Source: Chryseobacterium sp. JJR-5R
GTDB taxonomy: Bacteria; Bacteroidota; Bacteroidia; Flavobacteriales; Weeksellaceae
DNA length: 64,000 bases
Assembly: GCF_034047335.1 (NCBI RefSeq)
Contig: NZ_CP139137.1
Coordinates: 496,001-560,000 of the forward strand
Direction: 5' to 3'
Shown here in pieces: positions 1 to 9,141 of this stretch (its first letter is position 1; every line of letters begins with the position of its first letter). The position numbers were made by a program, and so were the translations under genes. The notes beneath the pieces were generated by a model. The model was given only the letters and a program-made list of their open reading frames with translations. It made no database searches and was not told where the DNA came from.

Positions 1-2023
1 AAGGCAAAACCTTCCGTATGCTTCGGTGAGCGGAGGCGTTTCCAACGTTTCTTTCTCTTTCCGCGGAAATGATACCGTAAGAGAAACCATGCATTCGGTT
101 TTTCTTTATCATGCCATACAGGCGGGAATGAACATCGGCATCGTAAACCCTGCCATGCTCGAGGTGTATGATCAGATTAACAAAGAACTCTTGGAACTTG
201 TTGAAGATGTCATTCTCGATAAAAGAGAAGATGCCACAGAACGGCTGCTGGATTATTCTGAAAGAAATAAATCGGTAAAAAAAGAAAAAACTGAAGAACT
301 GGAATGGCGTTCTTATCCTTTGCAGGAAAGGATAACCCATTCTCTGGTAAAAGGAATCGACCGTTTTATCGAAGAAGATGTGGAGGAAGCAAGAAAAATT
401 GCGGAACGGCCGCTTCATGTCATAGAAATCAATCTGATGACCGGAATGGGCGTGGTGGGTGATCTTTTCGGAAGCGGAAAAATGTTTCTGCCGCAGGTGG
501 TAAAATCAGCCCGGGTAATGAAAAAGGCGGTAGCCTATCTGCAGCCTTTTATTGAAGCGGAAAAAGACCAGACCCAAAAGGCCAACGGAAAAATATTAAT
601 GGCCACCGTAAAGGGCGATGTTCACGATATCGGTAAAAATATTGTAAGTGTGGTCCTGGGGTGCAACAATTATGAAATTGTAGATTTGGGTGTAATGGTT
701 CCTGCCGAAAAGATTATCCAGGCCGCCATTGATCATCAGGTTGATGTCATCGGGTTAAGCGGATTAATTACCCCAAGCTTAGATGAAATGGTCTACATTG
801 CTTCAGAACTGGAACGGCAGAACTTGAATTTTCCTTTACTGATCGGCGGTGCAACGACATCAAAAGCCCATACCGCAGTAAAGATTGATCTGAAATATAA
901 AAATGCCGTAGTCCACGTAAACGATGCCTCAAGGGCAGTAAACGTAGTAAGTTCCCTGTTGGGCGACCGCAATAAAGAATATGTTTCGGATCTGAAAAAC
1001 GACTATTCGGATTTCAGGGAAAAATTCCTGAACCGGCAGATCGACAAAGATTATGTCACCATTGAAGAAGCTAGGATAAACCGTTTTAAAATTGACTGGC
1101 AGAATGAAGAAATCTTCACCCCAAACCAATTGGGAATACAGGTTTTTGAAAACCAGGATTTAAATGAGCTATTGCCGTTTGTAGACTGGTCGCCGTTTTT
1201 CAGGAGCTGGGACCTTCATGGAAAATACCCGAATATTTTGGAAGATGAGGTGGTCGGGGCACAGGCCAGAGAACTGTTTAAAGACGCGCAGGTGATTTTA
1301 AAAAGGATCCTTGACGAAAAACTGCTCACCGCAAAAGCCATTTTCGGGATTTTCAAAGCAAATTCCAATGAAACGGATGATATTATCATCTACGATGAAC
1401 ACCATAATGAACAGGTTAAATTCTTGACCCTAAGGCAGCAGGCTCAAAGGTCGAAAGGAAAAGATTATCTGGCATTAAGTGACTTTATTGCTCCCCAGAG
1501 TTCCGGTAAGACTGATTATATGGGAGCATTCTGTGTAACCACAGGCTTCGGTACGGATGAGCTGTCTAATGAATATGAAAAAGCCCATGATGATTACAAT
1601 GCCATCATGGTAAAAGCTTTAGCCGACCGTTTTGCAGAAGCTTACGCTGAATTTTTGCATAAAAAAGTCAGGACCGAATACTGGGGCTATGCCAACCAAG
1701 AAAACCTGAGCAATGAAGAACTGATTGCCGAGAAATACAAAGGGATACGTCCCGCACCCGGTTATCCCGCCTGTCCTGACCATCTGGAAAAGCATGCGAT
1801 CTGGGATCTTTTAAAAGTAGAAGAAAACATCGGCGTATATTTAACGGAAAGCCTTGCCATGTTCCCGACTGCTTCGGTTTCGGGATATTATTTCGGAAGT
1901 CCGCATGCCAAGTATTTCGGATTGGGGAAAATTGCCGAAGACCAGTTAAAAGATTATTCCGGCAGGAAAGGCATTCCTTTACAGGAAGCCAGGAAATGGC
2001 TGTCACCTAATTTAGCAGATTAA
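1..2023 (+). CDS. metH: Methionine synthase, cobalamin-dependent, C-terminal part (5' end outside window)
   Basis: The frame is open from the left edge (first whole codon at base 2) to a TAA at 2021-2023, so the gene begins outside the window; an in-frame GTG at 26 is not a start because conserved residues precede it. The protein transfers a methyl group from methyl-tetrahydrofolate through cobalamin to homocysteine. Visible in order are the end of the pterin-binding barrel ([13 protein letters not shown]), the helical cap, the cobalamin domain with the lower-ligand motif DVHDIGKN (about base 617-640), and the reactivation domain with [12 protein letters not shown] (about 1748-1784), which binds S-adenosylmethionine. 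The homocysteine-binding zinc domain would lie upstream; in many Bacteroidota it is a separate gene, which cannot be judged here. metF follows after one small gene, so methyl-folate supply and use are encoded together. Confidence 0.96.
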   Translation, partial: RQNLPYASVSGGVSNVSFSFRGNDTVRETMHSVFLYHAIQAGMNIGIVNPAMLEVYDQINKELLELVEDVILDKREDATERLLDYSERNKSVKKEKTEELEWRSYPLQERITHSLVKGIDRFIEEDVEEARKIAERPLHVIEINLMTGMGVVGDLFGSGKMFLPQVVKSARVMKKAVAYLQPFIEAEKDQTQKANGKILMATVKGDVHDIGKNIVSVVLGCNNYEIVDLGVMVPAEKIIQAAIDHQVDVIGLSGLITPSLDEMVYIASELERQNLNFPLLIGGATTSKAHTAVKIDLKYKNAVVHVNDASRAVNVVSSLLGDRNKEYVSDLKNDYSDFREKFLNRQIDKDYVTIEEARINRFKIDWQNEEIFTPNQLGIQVFENQDLNELLPFVDWSPFFRSWDLHGKYPNILEDEVVGAQARELFKDAQVILKRILDEKLLTAKAIFGIFKANSNETDDIIIYDEHHNEQVKFLTLRQQAQRSKGKDYLALSDFIAPQSSGKTDYMGAFCVTTGFGTDELSNEYEKAHDDYNAIMVKALADRFAEAYAEFLHKKVRTEYWGYANQENLSNEELIAEKYKGIRPAPGYPACPDHLEKHAIWDLLKVEENIGVYLTESLAMFPTASVSGYYFGSPHAKYFGLGKIAEDQLKDYSGRKGIPLQEARKWLSPNLAD

Positions 2024-2031
2024 GATAATCA

Positions 2032-2508
2032 ATGAGAAAGCTGATTTTATTTTCCGTGTTTATAAATTGTTTTGTTTCCGGACAAAAAAGCTGCTGTCAA
2101 TATTTAACTGCTTCAAAAACGAGTTATTTAAAAAGTACAGGGAAATTTGAACTGAACATAAAAAATACCGGAAATGAATTTTTTAAAGTTCCAAAAGAAA
2201 TTAATTTTTGTAATATGAGAATGGTTGATTTTGAACTTTTCAATGAAGAAACACAATTGTTTGAAAAAATGAACAGAACAGAAAATGATATTGACTGTTT
2301 TACTTACTCGGACAAATTAAAAAAAATTAAACCTGATAAAACATATACCTACCAAGTCAATCTTAAATCTTATTTTGACATAATATGGAACGAACATTTT
2401 TTTGAAGACTTTAATGACAGAAAATATCGTTTCAAAATCAGTTTTGCATTCCATGATTACTATAACCGTGGAGAAAATCTGCTGACAGATTGGATTTACA
2501 GAGACTGA
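2032..2508 (+). CDS. Small secreted protein of unknown function
   Basis: I do not recognise this 158-residue protein. It starts 8 bases after the metH stop and has a short signal peptide (about residues 1-17, hydrophobic LILFSVFINCFVSG) followed by GQKSCC, so it should be exported to the periplasm or beyond. If C21 or C22 were lipidated the preceding residues would not form a standard lipobox, so signal peptidase I is more likely. The mature part is rich in Lys, Asn, Phe and Tyr and could be a single beta-sandwich domain, but no motif settles that. The gene is much AT-richer than metH and metF (about 26% G+C counted over 2041-2220), which suggests late insertion into a methionine operon. It should be co-transcribed with metH and metF. 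Confidence 0.6.
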   Translation: MRKLILFSVFINCFVSGQKSCCQYLTASKTSYLKSTGKFELNIKNTGNEFFKVPKEINFCNMRMVDFELFNEETQLFEKMNRTENDIDCFTYSDKLKKIKPDKTYTYQVNLKSYFDIIWNEHFFEDFNDRKYRFKISFAFHDYYNRGENLLTDWIYRD

Positions 2509-2532
2509 TGGAAGTTTAAGCAATTATATAAA

Positions 2533-3492
2533 ATGAAAATCACAGACCATATAAAAAAAGCAAACGGAAAAACATTATTCTCTCTTGAGGTAGTGCCGCC
2601 GCAAAAAGGGATCGGGATCGAAGACCTGTACACGAATATTGACCCGCTGATGGAATTCAAGCCGCCGTTTATTGATGTAACGACCTCCAGAGAAGAATAT
2701 ATTTATATTAATAAAGGAAATGGGTTGATGGAGCGCAGGATTACCAGAATGCGGCCCGGGACTTTAGGAATCTGTGCGGCCATTCAGCATAAATACAGTG
2801 TCGATACCGTTCCCCATCTTCTTTGTGGAGGTTTTACCAAAGAAGAAACAGAATACCTTCTGGTGGACTGTATGTACCTTGGGATAGACAATATCATGGC
2901 GTTACGGGGTGATGCCATGAAGGGCCACCAGTATTTTGAGCCTACTCAGGGCGGGCATGCGAGTGCCATGAATCTGGTACATCAGATCAATGACCTGGGA
3001 AGAGGAAAGTATCTGCACAACGAAGAACAGGAATGCGACGAGCACAATAAATTCTGTGTCGGGGTAGCGGGTTATCCCGAAAAACATATGGAAGCGCCGT
3101 CCATGAACTATGATCTGAAATGGCTTAAACAAAAAGTGGATGCCGGTGCCGACTACATCGTAACCCAGATGTTTTTTGACAATAAAAAATTTATTGAGTT
3201 TGTCCAGAAAGCACGGGCCATGGGGATTTCGGTTCCTATTATTCCGGGAATCAAACCGATTGCCACCAAGAAGCATTTGAAAATTTTACCGCAGATCTTT
3301 AAGATCGATTTGCCGGAAGAATTAATTAATGAAGTAGAAAAAGCGAAGAACAATGAAGCCGTAAAGCAGATCGGGGTTGAATGGGCAGTCAGCCAGTGCA
3401 GGGAGCTGCTGGATTTTGGCGTTCCTGTTTTACACTTTTACTCAATGGGAAAAAGCGATAACATTAAAAAGGTAGCCGGGGAACTATTCTGA
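2533..3492 (+). CDS. metF: Methylenetetrahydrofolate reductase
   Basis: The 319-residue protein matches MetF in full length. It reduces 5,10-methylene-tetrahydrofolate to 5-methyl-tetrahydrofolate using NADH and FAD, making the methyl donor for MetH. Family segments are FSLEVVPPQKG near the N-terminus, DVTTSREEY, the LRGD motif (IMALRGDAMKG, near residue 125) and DYIVTQMFFD followed by PIIPGIKPI toward the C-terminus, in the expected barrel order. It lies 24 bases after the small secreted gene and is followed by a clear terminator at 3517-3544, so it is probably the last gene of a metH-metF unit. Confidence 0.97.
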   Translation: MKITDHIKKANGKTLFSLEVVPPQKGIGIEDLYTNIDPLMEFKPPFIDVTTSREEYIYINKGNGLMERRITRMRPGTLGICAAIQHKYSVDTVPHLLCGGFTKEETEYLLVDCMYLGIDNIMALRGDAMKGHQYFEPTQGGHASAMNLVHQINDLGRGKYLHNEEQECDEHNKFCVGVAGYPEKHMEAPSMNYDLKWLKQKVDAGADYIVTQMFFDNKKFIEFVQKARAMGISVPIIPGIKPIATKKHLKILPQIFKIDLPEELINEVEKAKNNEAVKQIGVEWAVSQCRELLDFGVPVLHFYSMGKSDNIKKVAGELF

Positions 3493-3516
3493 TAAAAGTA
3501 TAATGATGTTGATTTT

Positions 3517-3544
3517 AAAAGCCTTGCTGTAAAGCAAGGCTTTT
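3517..3544 (+). terminator. Rho-independent terminator of the met operon
   Basis: A perfect 12-bp stem (aaaagccttgct / agcaaggctttt) with a GTAA loop ends in TTTT, 24 bases after the metF stop. Confidence 0.85.
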
Positions 3545-3564
3545 GCAGTTCGATAGTATTTATG

Positions 3565-3597
3565 AATTTCGGCGGAGCCTTTGGCTCCGCCGAAATT
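3565..3597. repeat. GC-rich hairpin, 15-bp perfect stem with TTT loop
   Basis: Arms at 3565-3579 and 3583-3597 are perfectly complementary around a TTT loop; the core is TTTCGGCGGAGCC. It touches the stop codon of the minus-strand gene at 3598, so it could end that transcript, yet metF already has its own terminator. A second hairpin of the same design with compensatory differences lies at 45677-45715, in a divergent promoter region where a terminator is not expected. This suggests a dispersed structural repeat. Confidence 0.8.
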
Positions 3598-4101
3598 TTA
3601 AATCTGATGAGCTATTGGCATTTCGTTCTGATAGGCAACCAGCCTGTCGAAAACGCTTTTTGTAGTAGGTTTTGAAGAATCGGTATTAAAAATAAACATG
3701 CCGCTCTCAATATTAAAATAATATTTTCTTTCCTGATCTTCTACCGAAAACCATTTCAGAAGGCCGTTTACAATATTGACGTCCTCCCATTTGATAGAGC
3801 TTGAGTCCAGAGAAAATACATGCGGGTTCCGGTGCAGCGTGTCTGTAAAATGAATATTCCGGCCTTCAACATAAATAATACCGCTGCCTTGGAAAGCCTT
3901 GAGCTTAAAAAATTCATTCTGTGCCGTTCCCATATTGTAGCGTACAAAAGCATAATATTCAGGCGTGCCGATGGTTTCCAACAATGCTTTCTGTTTCTTC
4001 TTCCTGCTTCTGGCTGCAATGTAGGCAATCAGCAAGATAAGTGCAGGAATAGAAAAGATAATAAACAGAAAAAGGATAATCAAAATAATTATTGAGTCCA
4101 T
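3598..4101 (-). CDS. Membrane-anchored protein of unknown function
   Basis: This 167-residue protein is not one I can name. It has a single strong hydrophobic segment at about residues 4-29, followed at once by a basic stretch (RSRKKKQK), which predicts an N-out, C-in bitopic membrane protein. The remaining 130 residues look soluble and beta-rich (GSGIIYVEGRNIHF, KYYFNIESGMFIF), possibly a small PH- or GRAM-like fold, but this is only an impression. It is convergent with metF and downstream of the GNAT-like gene on the same strand (gap 21 bases), with which it is probably co-transcribed. Confidence 0.55.
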   Translation of the reverse strand: MDSIIILIILFLFIIFSIPALILLIAYIAARSRKKKQKALLETIGTPEYYAFVRYNMGTAQNEFFKLKAFQGSGIIYVEGRNIHFTDTLHRNPHVFSLDSSSIKWEDVNIVNGLLKWFSVEDQERKYYFNIESGMFIFNTDSSKPTTKSVFDRLVAYQNEMPIAHQI

Positions 4102-4122
4102 AATTGTTCGTTTTTTTAATAT

Positions 4123-5277
4123 TTATAATTCAGGGTGTCTCTTAAATTCTTTATTCCGGTCAAATAAATACCGGTAAGTAGCCAGTTTGCGTGTTACAGT
4201 GGTATCCAGGCTTTCGGCAATCTTAATCATTTTAGGGTTAAAATCACCGATCCATTGCAGCTCAGTTACCTTAAAGTCAGTATGCTTTCTCAAATGCTGC
4301 GTCCCTTCCCAGATCATATATCCTTCGAGGCCTTTTTTCTGCCACTCAGGAACAACACCAAAAACAAGACCAACCATTTTTTCGTTCTTCTTAAATCTTT
4401 TAAACCAGAGAAGCTTAAGCTTTTCCCACAGCCCGAATTTTCCGTTCAGGTATTTAAACCACTGGTTAAGGTCCGGGATATTCATCCACATGGCAACCGG
4501 CTTATCGTTTTCATAAACAAACCATGATATGTGTTCATTAATAATCGGTTTCATCATCCTGAACATCTTCAGGGTCTTTGCCTCTTCCATTTGTTTGCCC
4601 TCTCCGTGCGCAGCCCATGCTTTGTTATAAATTTCCGTAAAATCCTTTGCGAATTTTCCCAATCGGTCTTTCGTCATGGGGATTGCAGAAATGGCCGGGT
4701 TCCTCTTGTGTTTGGTATGCATCAGCGTAAAAACCCGTGAAACTTCAGCGAAGATAGGCCTCGAAAAACAAAGCTGTTCAAAATAAATGCGAAATCCATA
4801 CTGGGCAAAAAGATCTTTGTAATATGGGAAATTATAATTCATCCCGAAAAGAGGCTCAATAAAACCTTCAGTCAGAAGGCCCCAGAATTTATCGCGTTCC
4901 CCGAAGTTGATCGGGCCGTCCATCGCTTCCATGCCCCGCTGCTGAAGCCAGCCTCTGCAGTGGTCAAAAATAAAATTTGCGGTTTTCTGATCATTGATAC
5001 AGTCGAAAAACCCGATCCCTCCGGTAGGCTGTGCCTGTTCATAGAGCGTATTCACAAAAACGGCAACCTTTCCTACGGTTTGATGCTGCTTGTTCCTGAA
5101 CAGGAATCTGGTGCATTCCCCGCTTCTGAAGAATTTATTTTTTTCAGGATCGAAGAATTCTTCAATATCTTTATTCAGAGGCCTGATATAATTTTCATCA
5201 TGCTGATAAAGTCTTGCCGGAAACTCCAGAAATTCTCTTTTGTGATTTTCATTTTGTACTTCTTCAACAATAATCAT
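4123..5277 (-). CDS. GNAT-superfamily N-acyltransferase-like protein
   Basis: The 384-residue protein is predicted cytosolic. The C-terminal half has the features of an acyl-CoA N-acyltransferase: a core strand ending in GVVPEWQKKGLEG (about residues 305-320), in the position of GNAT motif A, and NPKMIKIAESLDT followed by RKLATYRYLF near the end, in the position of motif B. The N-terminal half (DENYIRPLNKDIEEFFDP, and FGERDKFWGLLTEGF near residue 125) resembles the first domain of the large two-domain members related to YghO. The acceptor cannot be read from sequence. It is divergent from folE across 87 bases that contain a palindrome. The short downstream membrane-protein gene is probably in the same transcript. 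Confidence 0.65.
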   Translation of the reverse strand: MIIVEEVQNENHKREFLEFPARLYQHDENYIRPLNKDIEEFFDPEKNKFFRSGECTRFLFRNKQHQTVGKVAVFVNTLYEQAQPTGGIGFFDCINDQKTANFIFDHCRGWLQQRGMEAMDGPINFGERDKFWGLLTEGFIEPLFGMNYNFPYYKDLFAQYGFRIYFEQLCFSRPIFAEVSRVFTLMHTKHKRNPAISAIPMTKDRLGKFAKDFTEIYNKAWAAHGEGKQMEEAKTLKMFRMMKPIINEHISWFVYENDKPVAMWMNIPDLNQWFKYLNGKFGLWEKLKLLWFKRFKKNEKMVGLVFGVVPEWQKKGLEGYMIWEGTQHLRKHTDFKVTELQWIGDFNPKMIKIAESLDTTVTRKLATYRYLFDRNKEFKRHPEL

Positions 5278-5325
5278 AAGGCAGGGGCTGAAAGATAATT
5301 TTTAGTATGATTTGAAATAAACAAA

Positions 5326-5347
5326 ACGGATATTATCCGTATTTTTG
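5326..5347 (+). promoter_or_regulatory. folE -7 box with adjoining palindrome
   Basis: A TATTTTTG -7 element (5340-5347) matches the Bacteroidota TAnnTTTG consensus and lies 18 bases before the folE ATG. Immediately upstream, overlapping by one base, is the perfect palindrome ACGGATA-T-TATCCGT (5326-5340). No good TTG is seen 18-19 bases upstream, so the palindrome occupies the spacer and may be an operator. Confidence 0.55.
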
Positions 5348-5364
5348 CTGCAAATTAAATAAAA

Positions 5365-6033
5365 ATGGTTGATTTTACGGATAACGATGATGATATTTTC
5401 ACGGGAAAAGAACATACGCCTATTAGGAAAGATGCTTTTGATAAATCGCCGGAGGAGAAAATAGAAAAAATCACAGCGCTTTTCGGAGAAATCATGGAAA
5501 CATTAGGTCTGGATATGACCGATGATTCCTTAAAAGATTCCCCGAAGCGGGTCGCCAAAATGTATGTCAATGAAATTTTCGGCGGGCTTTTGCCGGAAAA
5601 CAAACCCGGAATTTCCACGTTCTCGAACAAATATAAATACCGCCAGATGCTGGTGGAAAAAGATATTACCGTATATTCATTCTGTGAACATCATTTTTTA
5701 CCGATTATCGGGAGGGCACATGTAGCGTATATTTCAAACGGTCAGGTCATCGGTCTTTCAAAGATCAACAGGATTGTGGACTATTATGCCAAAAGGCCGC
5801 AGGTTCAGGAAAGGCTTACCATGCAGATTGTTGATGCCCTAAAAGAAGCCTTAGGGACAAAAGATGTAGCCTGTATTATTGATGCGAAGCATCTTTGTGT
5901 AAATTGCAGGGGCATAAAAGATACGGCCAGTTCTACGATCACGGCAGAACTGAGCGGGATTTTCAGAACGAACCCGATCACAAGACAGGAATTCCTGCAT
6001 TATGTGGGAAGCCATGCAAAATTGGATTATTAA
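5365..6033 (+). CDS. folE: GTP cyclohydrolase I
   Basis: The 222-residue protein converts GTP to 7,8-dihydroneopterin triphosphate, the first step of tetrahydrofolate synthesis. It is full length for the type IA family, with a poorly conserved N-terminal 30 residues. Zinc ligands are present: C107 and H110 in YSFCEHHF and C178 in HLCVNCRG. Other family segments are KDSPKRVAKMY (about 57-67), GLSKINRIVDYYAKRPQVQE (130-149) and ASSTITAELSGIF near the C-terminus. It has its own promoter upstream (TATTTTTG at 5340-5347) and is followed by cysS after 155 bases. Confidence 0.97.
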   Translation: MVDFTDNDDDIFTGKEHTPIRKDAFDKSPEEKIEKITALFGEIMETLGLDMTDDSLKDSPKRVAKMYVNEIFGGLLPENKPGISTFSNKYKYRQMLVEKDITVYSFCEHHFLPIIGRAHVAYISNGQVIGLSKINRIVDYYAKRPQVQERLTMQIVDALKEALGTKDVACIIDAKHLCVNCRGIKDTASSTITAELSGIFRTNPITRQEFLHYVGSHAKLDY

Positions 6034-6188
6034 ATTACTGCGAATGATAAAATTTAAAAAAGTTTCAGACAAAATTTTCATAACCACAATTATTTGTTGT
6101 TGCGATGAATGTTGCTGTTAAAGGATTTCGGTCTTTTAATTGGAAAAGCTTTAAACTAAATTTTAAAATCATTAAATCAAAATAAAAA

Positions 6189-7655
6189 ATGCAATTAAAA
6201 ATATACAACTCGCTTGCGGGAGAAAAAGAAATATTCAAACCCATTCTTGAAGGAAACGTCGGGATGTATGTCTGCGGGCCTACCGTGTACAGCAATGTGC
6301 ATCTGGGAAATGTTCGTACTTTCCTTTCCTTTGATTTTATCTACAGGAGCCTGACACATTTGGGTTATAAAGTAAGATACGTCCGGAATATCACCGATGC
6401 CGGCCACCTTACCGATGACGGGGACGTTAACAACGACCGGTTTGTAAAACAGACCCGCCTTGAAAAGCTGGAACCTATGGAAATCGTACAGAAATATACG
6501 GTGGATTTTCATAAAGTGCTGGAAATGTTCAATCTGTTGCCGCCGAATATTGAACCGACCGCAACCGGCCACATTGTAGAGCAGATTGAACTGACCCAAA
6601 AACTGATTGAAAAAGGATTTGCTTACGAAAGCAACGGTTCCGTTTATTTCGATGTGCTGGAATATAACAGGAGAGGATTAAATTACGGTGAACTTTCCAA
6701 AAGGAATATTGAAGAGCTTTTTGCCAATACCCGTGATTTAGACGGACAGGGTGAAAAGAAAAACCCGCAGGATTTTGCCCTTTGGAAAAAAGCTTCCCCG
6801 GCACATATCATGAGATGGAACTCGCCTTGGGGAGAAGGTTTCCCGGGATGGCACCTGGAATGTACGGCAATGAGCACGAAATATTTAGGCGAAACTTTTG
6901 ATATCCACGGCGGCGGAATGGACCTGAAATTCCCGCACCACGAATGTGAGATTGCCCAGGGGAAAGCCTGCAACGATGCTTCACCCGTAAACTACTGGAT
7001 GCATGCCAATATGCTGACGATGAATTCCCAGCGTATGAGCAAATCTACCGGAAACTATATCCTGCCGATGCAGCTGGTGACAGGCGAAAATGATTTTTTT
7101 GAAAAACCTTTCCATCCGTCAATTGTACGGTTCTGCTTTTTACAGGCGCATTATAGAAGTGTCCTGGATATCTCCAATGATGCAATGATAGCCAGCGAAA
7201 AAGGATTTATCAGACTGATGGAAGCGGTGAAAGTTTTAGGCTCCGTTACGCCAGATGATGAAAAGCAGTCCGGTTTTATCCTGGCAGAATGGAAAACCAA
7301 AGCCTATGATGCTTTGAATGACGACTTTAATTCCCCGGTTTTGATCGCCCACTTATTTGAAGCCGTAAAATATATTTTTGCTTTGAACGACGGAAAAGAA
7401 ACCATCTCAACGAAAGACTTAGAAGACCTGAAATCCACTTTGGATGCCTTTATCTTTGATGTCTTAGGCTTACAGACCATTGAAGAAAACAACAATGAAA
7501 AACTGGACCAGACCTTAAAAGTATTGATCGAATTAAGGAACCAGGCGAGGAAATCCAAAAACTTCGGGCTTTCAGACCAGATCCGTGACAAGCTTCTTGC
7601 TGAAGGCATTGAATTAAAAGACGGAAGGGACGGAACATCCTATGTCCTGAATTAA
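6189..7655 (+). CDS. cysS: Cysteinyl-tRNA synthetase
   Basis: The 488-residue cytosolic class I synthetase charges tRNA-Cys. It has the zinc-binding C29 in MYVCGPTVY, the HIGH-type signature HLGN (residues 38-41), a zinc-site segment [10 protein letters not shown], the [15 protein letters not shown] segment, and the KMSKS-type RMSKSTGNY near residue 281. Length and domain order are those of the family. It is an essential single-copy gene in most bacteria. A strong terminator follows at 7678-7709. Confidence 0.98.
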   Translation: MQLKIYNSLAGEKEIFKPILEGNVGMYVCGPTVYSNVHLGNVRTFLSFDFIYRSLTHLGYKVRYVRNITDAGHLTDDGDVNNDRFVKQTRLEKLEPMEIVQKYTVDFHKVLEMFNLLPPNIEPTATGHIVEQIELTQKLIEKGFAYESNGSVYFDVLEYNRRGLNYGELSKRNIEELFANTRDLDGQGEKKNPQDFALWKKASPAHIMRWNSPWGEGFPGWHLECTAMSTKYLGETFDIHGGGMDLKFPHHECEIAQGKACNDASPVNYWMHANMLTMNSQRMSKSTGNYILPMQLVTGENDFFEKPFHPSIVRFCFLQAHYRSVLDISNDAMIASEKGFIRLMEAVKVLGSVTPDDEKQSGFILAEWKTKAYDALNDDFNSPVLIAHLFEAVKYIFALNDGKETISTKDLEDLKSTLDAFIFDVLGLQTIEENNNEKLDQTLKVLIELRNQARKSKNFGLSDQIRDKLLAEGIELKDGRDGTSYVLN

Positions 7656-7677
7656 TTTTTTTAAATATTGATATTAT

Positions 7678-7709
7678 AAACTCCCACAATGATCTGTGGG
7701 AGTTTTTTT
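7678..7709 (+). terminator. Rho-independent terminator after cysS
   Basis: An 11-bp stem (aaactcccaca / tgtgggagttt) with a six-base loop is followed by an unbroken T run to 7709. Confidence 0.9.
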
Positions 7710-7785
7710 ATGCTTACCCCTGTTACTTCAGTGTAGGGAAGAATTTATCAATTTAATATTCAAGAATAAATCTTATGAATTTTTT

Positions 7786-7814
7786 TTGACCAATCTGAAA
7801 ATTGTGTAACTTAG
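7786..7814 (+). promoter_or_regulatory. Bacteroidota-type promoter of the T9SS protein gene
   Basis: TTG at 7786-7788 and TAACTTAG at 7807-7814 (one mismatch to TAnnTTTG) are separated by 18 bases. The ATG at 7851 lies about 30 bases downstream of the predicted transcription start. Confidence 0.6.
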
Positions 7815-7850
7815 TCACAGTAAAATAATTACGAACCAAATATACATCCT

Positions 7851-9017
7851 ATGAAAAAACATTTACTTCCTTTGTTTTTAATGCTTTCGGCAGCCAACGT
7901 TTATGCACAGCAGGACTTCTTTGCCCTTACCGGAAAAGATACGCCAAGCATTATTTTCAGTGATTTCCGCGCCATTGATGGGACTACCGGCGTATCTGGA
8001 GACAAGGTTTTTACTGCAGATGCCCCTGCAAGAATATTTTCACAAAGCAGGAACGCTGCTGTAACGGAAGATAAGAACACCTACAACAATTCCCAGGCAG
8101 TCAATATGGCAACACTGGCTTACGATCCGGTTAACAATAACCTGGTTTATATGCCGATGTTTTCCTCCAATATTTATGTCCTGAATGCAAAAACCAAAGA
8201 AATCACGCTGGTGGAAAACACAGTGACCAGAGTAACATCATGCGACATCAATTCCCATATGACGAGAATGGCAGCAGGGCATGACGGAAATATCTATGCA
8301 ATCAATAATGCCGGAACCCAGTTTTTGCAGATCAGCAGAAAAGGAGGCCAGTATATCGTTAACGACCTGGGCATTATAAAAAACGATGCTTCAAACGGGA
8401 AAAATTCTTTTACGATGATTGAAACCGGTTTTGGCGGCGATATGATTGCAGATGCAGATAACAACTTTTATGTCTTTGCCACTTCAGGAAATGTTTTTAA
8501 AATTTCAATGAAAGAGCTTAAGGCTAAATTCATGGGCAAAATTTCAGGAATCCCTGAAAATTACTCAGTTAACGGTTCTGCGGTAAACTCAAAAGGCAAA
8601 GTGGTAATTGCAAGTGCGAAAGGCGCGCCTTTGTATGAGGTGGATCTTAATACTTTGCAGGCAAGCCAGATGGCAGGTGAACAGAATCTTCATATTTACG
8701 ATCTGGCCAGTAAGTATTTTGCCAATGACAAAGCCGTTTCCAGTACTGTTTTTGCCAATCTTGATATTTATCCTACAAGAGTGGATGATCATGTCATCAA
8801 TGTGAACGTCAATGATAAATCAGTAAAAGGAAATATCAAGCTGACGGTTTATGATATGTCCGGTAAAAATGTAATGAAGCAGGATTTATCCGTAAAAGGA
8901 GGCACACTGAACCGACAGGTTAATCTCGGGAATCTGGTAAGCGGAGCCTATCTGGTGAATATTGCCGACGAATCCGGGAAAACATTGTTAAACAAAAAAA
9001 TTATGGTGACGGAATAA
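7851..9017 (+). CDS. T9SS-exported protein with C-terminal sorting domain (type A)
   Basis: The 388-residue protein has a signal peptide (residues 1-19, ending VYAQQ) and a C-terminal domain of about 75 residues with the type IX secretion pattern: KLTVYDMSGKNV, then LVSGAYLVNI and a final KKIMVTE. This predicts export across the outer membrane through T9SS and release or surface attachment. The central region (about residues 60-290) has repeating short strands such as NLVYMPMFSSNIYVLN and DNNFYVFATSGNVFKI, consistent with a small beta-propeller. No enzymatic motif is visible, so the molecular function is unknown. It is a single-gene unit with its own promoter and an imperfect terminator at 9043-9072. 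Confidence 0.8.
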   Translation: MKKHLLPLFLMLSAANVYAQQDFFALTGKDTPSIIFSDFRAIDGTTGVSGDKVFTADAPARIFSQSRNAAVTEDKNTYNNSQAVNMATLAYDPVNNNLVYMPMFSSNIYVLNAKTKEITLVENTVTRVTSCDINSHMTRMAAGHDGNIYAINNAGTQFLQISRKGGQYIVNDLGIIKNDASNGKNSFTMIETGFGGDMIADADNNFYVFATSGNVFKISMKELKAKFMGKISGIPENYSVNGSAVNSKGKVVIASAKGAPLYEVDLNTLQASQMAGEQNLHIYDLASKYFANDKAVSSTVFANLDIYPTRVDDHVINVNVNDKSVKGNIKLTVYDMSGKNVMKQDLSVKGGTLNRQVNLGNLVSGAYLVNIADESGKTLLNKKIMVTE

Positions 9018-9042
9018 CCTTTTTATTCTCCTTGAAATATAG

Positions 9043-9072
9043 AAACCTTTTCAGTATCTGAAGAGGTTTTTT
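9043..9072 (+). terminator. Probable terminator
   Basis: A 12-bp stem with one mismatch (aaaccttttcag / ctgaagaggttt), loop TAT, then T6. Confidence 0.7.
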
Positions 9073-9141
9073 AATGAATATTTGACATTCATTAAGTTTC
9101 ATTTTTCGATATTATAATGTATTTTTATAAAAAAAATATAA

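Noticed and set aside
26..28. GTG as the start of the methionine synthase
   Set aside because: Conserved family residues continue upstream to the edge of the window; the gene is cut by the window and starts outside it.
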